8,807 nt of DNA, taken from positions 1 through 8,807 of the forward strand of contig JAQVDG010000066.1 in NCBI GenBank assembly GCA_028698395.1, given 5' to 3'. The translations under genes were made by a program, and so were the position numbers. Numbering within the stretch: position 1 is the stretch's first letter; each line of letters starts with the position of its first letter. Source of the DNA: Weeksellaceae bacterium. Its GTDB lineage: Bacteria > Bacteroidota > Bacteroidia > Flavobacteriales > Weeksellaceae. The notes beneath the pieces were generated by a model. That model made no database searches and was not told the origin of the DNA. It saw nothing but the letters and a program-made list of their open reading frames with translations. Shown in pieces: positions 5,046 through 8,807 of this stretch.

Positions 5046-5993
5046 AGGGGCTACCATTTCGTTTTTACATCAGTTTTGTCATCTTGTTTGTTTAGTAACA
5101 ATCCCAATTACTTTCTATTGTTTCTTTTCCACATGATTTGCATACGTAAAAGTATATATTTCCAACATCGCCAATCATAATGCCATGTGGTGACCACATA
5201 TCTGCTGGAGGTGGATTCTCTACACCATCTTCCATGTCTTCACTTGAAAGTTGAAATATAAACTCTTTTGTTTTCCCACAGGTACATACAGGATATTCAG
5301 GTGATTGAGTGTAACTGGGATAACCTCCGATTTTAGTTCTTTGAATGGCACAATATTCCTCCATGAATTTTTCTGAGATATCTTCACCAAATTTTTCTTC
5401 GATAATTGTAAAATCATTTCCATTAAAGTCGTCATAATTCGGGAAGTCATCCATATGTAAAGGTTTTAGAAAACAGTCTGGAACCTCAATTTCTAATTCC
5501 TTTAAATTACAACTTGGCTTCAACAACTCTTTTTGTGTCATTGGTGACGAGTTGGAATAATATGTAAACATCTTGTGGTCATATTTTTCTGAATATGCGT
5601 CAGGGCAATCATTGTTTGGACAACGAAAAAGTTGAAATAAATTTGTTTCTTCCGGAAAATAGAAAGTCGGGAAATCCTTTTTGTATAATTGAAAAACAAA
5701 ATTTAATGGTGTCTCACACTCTGAACAGCAAGGATATGAATTGAAATTTTCAAGATTTGGTATTCCTCCGAATTTGCTTTCACTGTTACTTATTTGTTGA
5801 TTTGCTTTGTGTGGTCTTAGAAGAATTGTTGGTTTTTTATATTTGTCAACAAGTTCTTTGATATATTTAAGTTCAAAAAAATGTTCTTGAGATAAGATTT
5901 CATTTTCCTTTTCATTAGAGTTTTTGTCTCCAAATATTTTTCTAAATAAATTCATAATATGTTTGTTTTTATTTTTTTATGGCTGCCCCTAAC
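5043..5993. mobile_element. Cassette-like unit 2, bounded by GTTAGGGGC inverted repeat
   Basis: GTTAGGGGC (5043-5051) is matched by GCCCCTAAC (5985-5993). After two mismatches, CCAT (5054-5057) pairs with ATGG (5979-5982). The unit holds only the DUF1963 gene on the minus strand. Its terminal sequence is different from the other units, but the length and layout are the same. Confidence 0.7.
5092..5955 (-). CDS. DUF1963 (YwqG-like) protein with duplicated Cys motifs
   Basis: This 287-residue soluble protein is of the DUF1963 type, known from Bacillus YwqG and widespread without a settled function. The family block appears twice: KFGGIP (61-66), then C76, C77, C80 and FVFQL (86-90); and KIGGYP (208-213), then C224, C226 and FIFQL (232-236). 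Further Cys pairs are C112/C117 and C272/C275 (VCKSCGKE). They could bind zinc, with the second half ending in a CxxCG knuckle. An acidic stretch fills about 157-200. It is the only gene of cassette unit 2. Its ATG at 5955 lies 35 bases from the cassette core, too close for a separate promoter, and the leader is A-rich as is usual in Bacteroidota. The family assignment is fairly sure from the GG-x-P and FQL motifs; metal binding is inferred. Confidence 0.85.
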   Translation of the reverse strand: MNLFRKIFGDKNSNEKENEILSQEHFFELKYIKELVDKYKKPTILLRPHKANQQISNSESKFGGIPNLENFNSYPCCSECETPLNFVFQLYKKDFPTFYFPEETNLFQLFRCPNNDCPDAYSEKYDHKMFTYYSNSSPMTQKELLKPSCNLKELEIEVPDCFLKPLHMDDFPNYDDFNGNDFTIIEEKFGEDISEKFMEEYCAIQRTKIGGYPSYTQSPEYPVCTCGKTKEFIFQLSSEDMEDGVENPPPADMWSPHGIMIGDVGNIYFYVCKSCGKETIESNWDCY

Positions 5994-6115
5994 GACCGAG
6001 GCTATGGGCTTGGGCGGGCTGCGGGCGAATTTCCTGTCGCAATAGCGACAAAGGAAATGCGGGCGCAAAGACTGCCAGAAGCTCATTAGCCGCCCAAAGC
6101 GCATAGGCGTGTGTT
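5991..6115. repeat. attC-like repeat, copy D (subtype 1)
   Basis: This 125-base site is almost identical to copy B; I count three differences. One of them, GAAAATG to GGAAATG, improves the inner stem pairing TTTCC with GGAAA. The left flank GCCCCT belongs to unit 2 and the right flank TAGCGG to unit 3. Confidence 0.82.
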
Positions 6116-6804
6116 AGCGGTAGTTTATTTCTTTAAATCAATCGTTATTGTTTTTGATTTGTCGCAATTATCAACTTCATAATAAATTGTCAAGATATTA
6201 TTGTTAAGTGTCATTTTCTCGAACTGAGACTGAGGAATTACACTGGTCAGTTTTTCTCGAAATGGTTTTTTAATTGTTTTCTTACTGTCGACGAAATAAA
6301 CGATTAAATAGTTTGAATTTGTCGAGAGTGAAACAATAAAGTCATATTCGTACTTGTGTGGATTCTCCGATTGATTCTCTGTATTAATACAAATAAGTTG
6401 ATTAAATTCTTTTATTTTCTTTCCGTTTGTTTTGTCTATAAGTGTGTGGACACAAGGACCATTTGCTGGGCAACCACTTCTGAACAATAAAGTGTTTTTG
6501 TACTCTTTTATTAAATGAAATCCTAGTCTATAAGTCAAATTATACAATTCAGACGTTGATTCGTCAATAATATATTTTTCTCTTTTTATATTTTCAAGTG
6601 TCAACCAAATTCTGTCGCAATTAAACTGCCAATACATTTTTGAACCATTTGAAAAAGTTGTCGTATCACAGGAAACTGTCGCATTGTTCATGAGTGTATC
6701 CTTGTCACAAAAACATTCTCCTTTCTGTCCAAATGAAGGAATAATGTTTAAGACGAATAGTAATATAGTAATGTTCCTTTTCATTTTTTTAAATTACCGC
6801 TAAC
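6113..6804. mobile_element. Cassette-like unit 3, bounded by GTTAGCGGTA inverted repeat
   Basis: GTTAGCGGTA (6113-6122) is matched by TACCGCTAAC (6795-6804), then a G.T position, then TTTA / TAAA. This is the shortest unit, holding one exported-protein gene. The stop codon (6125-6127) lies inside the left repeat, and the start codon (6784) lies only 17 bases from the right core. Almost no non-coding sequence is left. Confidence 0.72.
6125..6784 (-). CDS. Exported Cys-rich protein, unknown family
   Basis: This 219-residue protein opens with a signal peptide: MKRN, a hydrophobic core (ITILLFVLNIIPS), then FGQ-KGE, so cleavage after residue 20 is likely and the mature protein is periplasmic or secreted. 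The mature part has eight cysteines (24, 26, 39, 56, 105, 111, 132, 207), among them CFC and GCPANGPC, which suggests disulphide bonds. The remainder reads as alternating beta strands (YDFIVSLSTNSNYLIVYFV, ILTIYYEV, KTITIDLKK). I do not recognise the fold. The ATG at 6784 is fixed by the signal peptide and lies 17 bases from the cassette core, leaving no room for a promoter inside the unit. Transcription must enter through the neighbouring repeat. It is the sole gene of unit 3. Confidence 0.83.
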   Translation of the reverse strand: MKRNITILLFVLNIIPSFGQKGECFCDKDTLMNNATVSCDTTTFSNGSKMYWQFNCDRIWLTLENIKREKYIIDESTSELYNLTYRLGFHLIKEYKNTLLFRSGCPANGPCVHTLIDKTNGKKIKEFNQLICINTENQSENPHKYEYDFIVSLSTNSNYLIVYFVDSKKTIKKPFREKLTSVIPQSQFEKMTLNNNILTIYYEVDNCDKSKTITIDLKK

Positions 6805-6925
6805 GACCGAGGCTATGGGCACGGGCGGTTTGCGGGCGTATTCGCAGTCGCACAGCGACAAGGTGAATGCAGGCGCAAAACCCGCAAAGTGCACATCAGC
6901 CAGCCTGTGAACATAGGCGTGTGTT
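6802..6925. repeat. attC-like repeat, copy E (subtype 2)
   Basis: This 124-base site is close to copy C, with five substitutions that I count, including CGCAGTCGC for CGCTGTCGC and GCACATCAG for GCACGTCAG. The inner stem GTCGC-ACA-GCGAC is unchanged. The left flank ACCGCT belongs to unit 3 and the right flank TATAAG to unit 4. Confidence 0.82.
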
Positions 6926-7687
6926 ATAAGTAGTTTTTTATTCGTAATATATTATTTTCCTTGTCTTTAACAAACATGATTTTTCTTTAGTTGGATTATA
7001 TTCAACTCTTTTTGTCCAATTTCCAAATTTGTCAAATTCAAGATACTTTACTTTTAATGTACTTTCTTTCAAATCCTTTTTTGGTCCGAATATAGTTTTG
7101 ATTTCTGTTTCTTGACCAATATTATTTCTATAGTATATAAACTCAGTATAAATATTTGCTTTTGTGTCAAAAGACTTTTGCCAAAGAGGTTGTCCGTCTT
7201 TGAATTTAGTAAATGTTTTTGAAGTCGTTTTATTTGTTTTTATGTCAACAGTCCGGATTTTAGTCACGTTATCTTTAACTGACAAAAATTCTGTGAAACC
7301 AATTTTTTCTCCATTTTGATCATATTGGTATGAGAATATTTTTGATTCTGGGTTGCTATAGTTAAAGATTGTTTTTCCAATTTTAATACTGTCTTTGATA
7401 ATATATTCAACTTTTGTTATTATTCCTTCAGAGTCAAAATACCTATTGGAGATAATCGAATATGTTTCAACAGTGTCTACGGAGAAATTCCAATTCTCAT
7501 CATATGTCATTTTCATCGTATTCTCAGACAGAGAGTTAACATTTCCATTCAGTCCATACATTCTCTTGTCTATTTTAACTAAAGTCTGTGAGATAACGCA
7601 GTTTTGGAATATAAGAAAAAACAGAAATAATATTAGTTGTTTTGATTTCATTTTTTTTGTTTTTCATTTTTTAAAATTACTTATAAC
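6923..7687. mobile_element. Cassette-like unit 4, bounded by GTTATAAGTA inverted repeat
   Basis: GTTATAAGTA (6923-6932) is matched by TACTTATAAC (7678-7687), then a G.T position, then TTTT / AAAA. One exported-protein gene fills the unit; its stop codon at 6938-6940 is just past the left repeat. Confidence 0.72.
6938..7651 (-). CDS. Exported protein with YD/MORN-like strand repeats
   Basis: This 237-residue protein has a signal peptide: MKSKQ, a hydrophobic run (LILFLFFLIF), then QNCVISQ-TLV, probably cut after residue 22. Cys18 is not in a good lipobox, so I do not call a lipoprotein. The mature part begins GLNGNVNSLSE and contains spaced units built on an aromatic, F/Y-D-x-x-G and a following strand: YFDSEGIITKVEY (71-83), YQYDQNGEKIGFTEF (109-122) and YLEFDKFGNWTKRVEY (203-218). 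This is the look of the YD/RHS-like or MORN-like beta-repeat proteins common in Bacteroidota secretomes, usually surface or periplasmic, with no known role. ATG at 7651 is chosen because it opens onto the signal peptide; an ATG slightly upstream is out of frame. It is the only gene of unit 4. Confidence 0.83.
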   Translation of the reverse strand: MKSKQLILFLFFLIFQNCVISQTLVKIDKRMYGLNGNVNSLSENTMKMTYDENWNFSVDTVETYSIISNRYFDSEGIITKVEYIIKDSIKIGKTIFNYSNPESKIFSYQYDQNGEKIGFTEFLSVKDNVTKIRTVDIKTNKTTSKTFTKFKDGQPLWQKSFDTKANIYTEFIYYRNNIGQETEIKTIFGPKKDLKESTLKVKYLEFDKFGNWTKRVEYNPTKEKSCLLKTRKIIYYE

Positions 7688-7809
7688 GACCGAGGCTATG
7701 GGCATTTGGCGGTTTGCGGGAGCATTCACTGTCGTGAAACGACAAAGTGAATGCGGGAGCAAAACCTGCTAAGTGCACATCAGCCAGCCTGTGACCATAG
7801 GCGTGTGTT
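7685..7809. repeat. attC-like repeat, copy F (subtype 2 variant)
   Basis: This 125-base site is the most diverged of the GC-rich copies. The inner stem is CATTCACT-GTCGT (7723-7735) with ACGAC-AA-AGTGAATG (7739-7753). The closing pair C-G of other copies is T-A here, so both sides changed together. The arm sequence is GCGGGAG in both arms, where other copies have GCGGGCG. The left flank ACTTAT belongs to unit 4 and the right flank TAGCAG to unit 5. Confidence 0.82.
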
Positions 7810-7824
7810 AGCAGTAGTTTTTTT

Positions 7825-8037
7825 CTATAATTTCTTTAACATTTTTGGTTTAAATACTCCACCTTCTAATTTGGTCCCATTAAACCATTGACAATAAACA
7901 TCTCCATCAATGCCACCACTATTTTTAAGTGCAAAATTTTCCATTTTTGTTAGTTCATCAGTTCCGAGAACGCCTTTTACTGTCATATCTGGTCCACCAG
8001 AAATGAGTTGAACTTTGTCTCCTGTTTTATAATCCAT
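7825..8037 (-). CDS. DUF2158 (YodC-type) small protein
   Basis: This 70-residue protein matches the DUF2158 pattern closely: GDKVQLISGGPDMTV at 6-20 and CQWF at 49-52, followed by a G-x-F turn (GGVFKPKML). The family is a small SH3-like beta barrel of unknown function, found in many bacteria (YodC in E. coli). Members are usually 55-80 residues, so this one is full length. The insert between the two motifs (LGTDELTKMENFALKNSGGI) is somewhat longer than I remember for the family. The ATG at 8037 is 13 bases past the stop of the HEPN gene, so the two are co-transcribed with this gene second, the place often taken by an antidote or accessory partner. Family assignment is firm; partnership with the HEPN protein is inferred from position only. 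Confidence 0.88.
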   Translation of the reverse strand: MDYKTGDKVQLISGGPDMTVKGVLGTDELTKMENFALKNSGGIDGDVYCQWFNGTKLEGGVFKPKMLKKL

Positions 8038-8050
8038 ATTCTATTTTTTA

Positions 8051-8707
8051 TTATGCTGGAATTCTTGAAATGAAGTCACGAATACTTGCGATTAATAATT
8101 TTACTTGGTCAATATTGTATTCTGCATAGTTGCCGTGAGCTGCTTTATTTCTTAGGTCAAGCCAAGCTGTCACATTTTTTTGGTCAAGCACGGTGTAAAC
8201 ATTTGCTTTTGCTAAGTCTGCGTTTAATTTGTCCGCTTTAACTGGTCTGCCATTAACGTCAATGGGAATAGCATTTTTAATGGCTAATTTTTTTAAATGG
8301 CTTTCCAATGTTGAACCTGCTAATACAGCGGAAGGGTCTTTGTAATTGTTGTCGCAAAGATGTTGAGCCATTTCTAAAAAGTCAGCAAATATGTCTGCGT
8401 GAACTAACTCAGCAAGATTTTGCATATAACCACCTGCGATGTCGTCACGAAGAGCTAGTACAACACCAAGTACAGATGAAGTGTGTAAATGCAAATGAGG
8501 GTCATTTTTTATAATTCGTTCTATTTCTTGGCTATATGTTGAATTTGTTCCAGTAATTCTATGAGTCGCTGAAATTGCTCTCGTTACCAAACTCTGTCTT
8601 TCAGTTTTTGGTAAGTCACTTAAATCATTGTGCTGTGATTTATTTTGCATATCACGATGAATGTCAAGCAAAGTGTCAAGTTGTTTTATAAATGTCGTAT
8701 AGTCCAT
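8051..8707 (-). CDS. HEPN-type protein, possible RNase
   Basis: This 218-residue, fully helical, soluble protein has a C-terminal part of HEPN type. A helix (PSAVLAGSTLESHLKKLA) is followed by a linker (GRPVKADKLNADLAKANV), then a helix carrying R186-N-K-A-A-H191, the R-x4-H motif of active HEPN RNases. A last helix closes the fold (QVKLLIASIRDFIS). R186 and H191 are confirmed at codons 8150-8152 and 8135-8137. The N-terminal half (1-110) is helical and unassigned. HEPN proteins commonly act as RNA-cleaving toxins or defence effectors, but this subclass (resembling apoptosis-type or DUF4145-like HEPN) also includes proteins of unknown role. The ATG at 8707 lies 36 bases from the cassette core. 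The downstream DUF2158 gene, 13 bases on, is a candidate partner. The HEPN call is good; toxicity is inference. Confidence 0.82.
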   Translation of the reverse strand: MDYTTFIKQLDTLLDIHRDMQNKSQHNDLSDLPKTERQSLVTRAISATHRITGTNSTYSQEIERIIKNDPHLHLHTSSVLGVVLALRDDIAGGYMQNLAELVHADIFADFLEMAQHLCDNNYKDPSAVLAGSTLESHLKKLAIKNAIPIDVNGRPVKADKLNADLAKANVYTVLDQKNVTAWLDLRNKAAHGNYAEYNIDQVKLLIASIRDFISRIPA

Positions 8708-8743
8708 TTTGTTGTTTGTTCTGTCGTTTTTAAAATTACTGCT

Positions 8744-8807
8744 AACGACCGAGGCTATGGGCTTGGGCGGGCTGCGGGCGAATTTCCTGTCGCAATAGCG
8801 ACAAAGG
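8744..8807. repeat. attC-like repeat, copy G (subtype 1), cut by the window edge
   Basis: The first 64 bases match copy D: AACGACCGAGGCTATGGGC, GGGCTGCGGGCGAATTTCC, and the inner stem GTCGC-AATA-GCGAC. The rest lies outside the window, so the array continues to the right. Confidence 0.8.

Larger units (their letters stand above)
7807..8746. mobile_element. Cassette-like unit 5, bounded by GTTAGCAGTA inverted repeat
   Basis: GTTAGCAGTA (7807-7816) is matched by TACTGCTAAC (8737-8746), then a G.T position, then TTTT / AAAA. The unit carries two intact genes, HEPN then DUF2158 in transcription order, 13 bases apart. It is the only unit in view with two intact genes, which suggests that the pair travels together. 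Confidence 0.72.

Noticed and set aside
5220..5450. 76-codon minus-strand open frame inside the DUF1963 gene
   Set aside because: It is an out-of-frame shadow of a gene with clear family motifs, and shows none itself.
3990..8807. CRISPR array
   Set aside because: Repeats are about 125 bases and spacers are 570-930 bases long with genes in them. No short direct repeats of 24-40 bases are present.
3990..8807. Insertion sequences or transposon as explanation for the repeats
   Set aside because: No transposase gene, and no target-site duplication that I can see. The matched ends differ from unit to unit, unlike the ends of one IS family.
1..8807. tRNA, rRNA or riboswitch genes
   Set aside because: I looked for cloverleaf arms and the common conserved cores and saw none. 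The GC-rich islands are fully explained by the repeat copies.

Overview
Organism. The DNA is AT-rich. Three predicted exported proteins have signal peptides ending in a Gln-containing junction (CQ, GQ, SQ). The leftmost gene has a TTG / TATATTTG promoter of the Bacteroidota type. I infer a member of the Bacteroidota, probably Flavobacteriia or Sphingobacteriia-like; the genus cannot be read from the window. Every gene I support with confidence is on the minus strand, so transcription runs right to left.

Left part (1-2983). A 184-residue protein with two similar segments (91-645) has its own promoter. A structured gene-free stretch follows (about 717-1060). Next comes a probable two-gene unit: an exported protein with a C-terminal BamE/SmpA-like segment (1793-2794), then a membrane-anchored coiled-coil protein (1061-1750).

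Transition (2887-3992). A roughly 97-base AT-rich repeat occurs twice, at 2887 and 3893. Each copy directly abuts a structured site. A protein with a hydrophobic N-terminal segment (3108-3821) lies between them.

Cassette array (3990-8807). Five complete and one cut copy of a roughly 125-base, GC-rich, palindromic repeat separate five gene units. Every copy starts AACGACCGAGG and ends in GTGTGTT on the plus strand. Each unit begins with a GTTA-type sequence and ends with its exact reverse complement. This private inverted repeat is 9-10 bp, usually extended by a wobble pair and four more pairs, and differs from unit to unit. Cassettes of an integron look like this: the two ends of one cassette form the R box of its attC site. 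The cargo is one or two genes per unit: a small frameshifted gene plus a three-helix membrane protein; a DUF1963 (YwqG-like) protein; an exported Cys-rich protein; an exported YD/MORN-like protein; and a HEPN protein followed by a DUF2158 protein. Four units leave under 40 bases from core to first start codon and the other leaves 26, so none has room for an ordinary promoter.

Reading. The best explanation is a segment of a chromosomal integron, or an attC cluster without an integrase in view (CALIN-like), with its left border near 3990. No integrase or attI is in the window. The long, unit-specific extension of the R box and the strand-asymmetric G.T wobble are the least ordinary features. 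The cargo does not form one pathway. It looks like a stock of independent accessory genes, of which the HEPN/DUF2158 pair is the likeliest to be a defence or toxin-type module.
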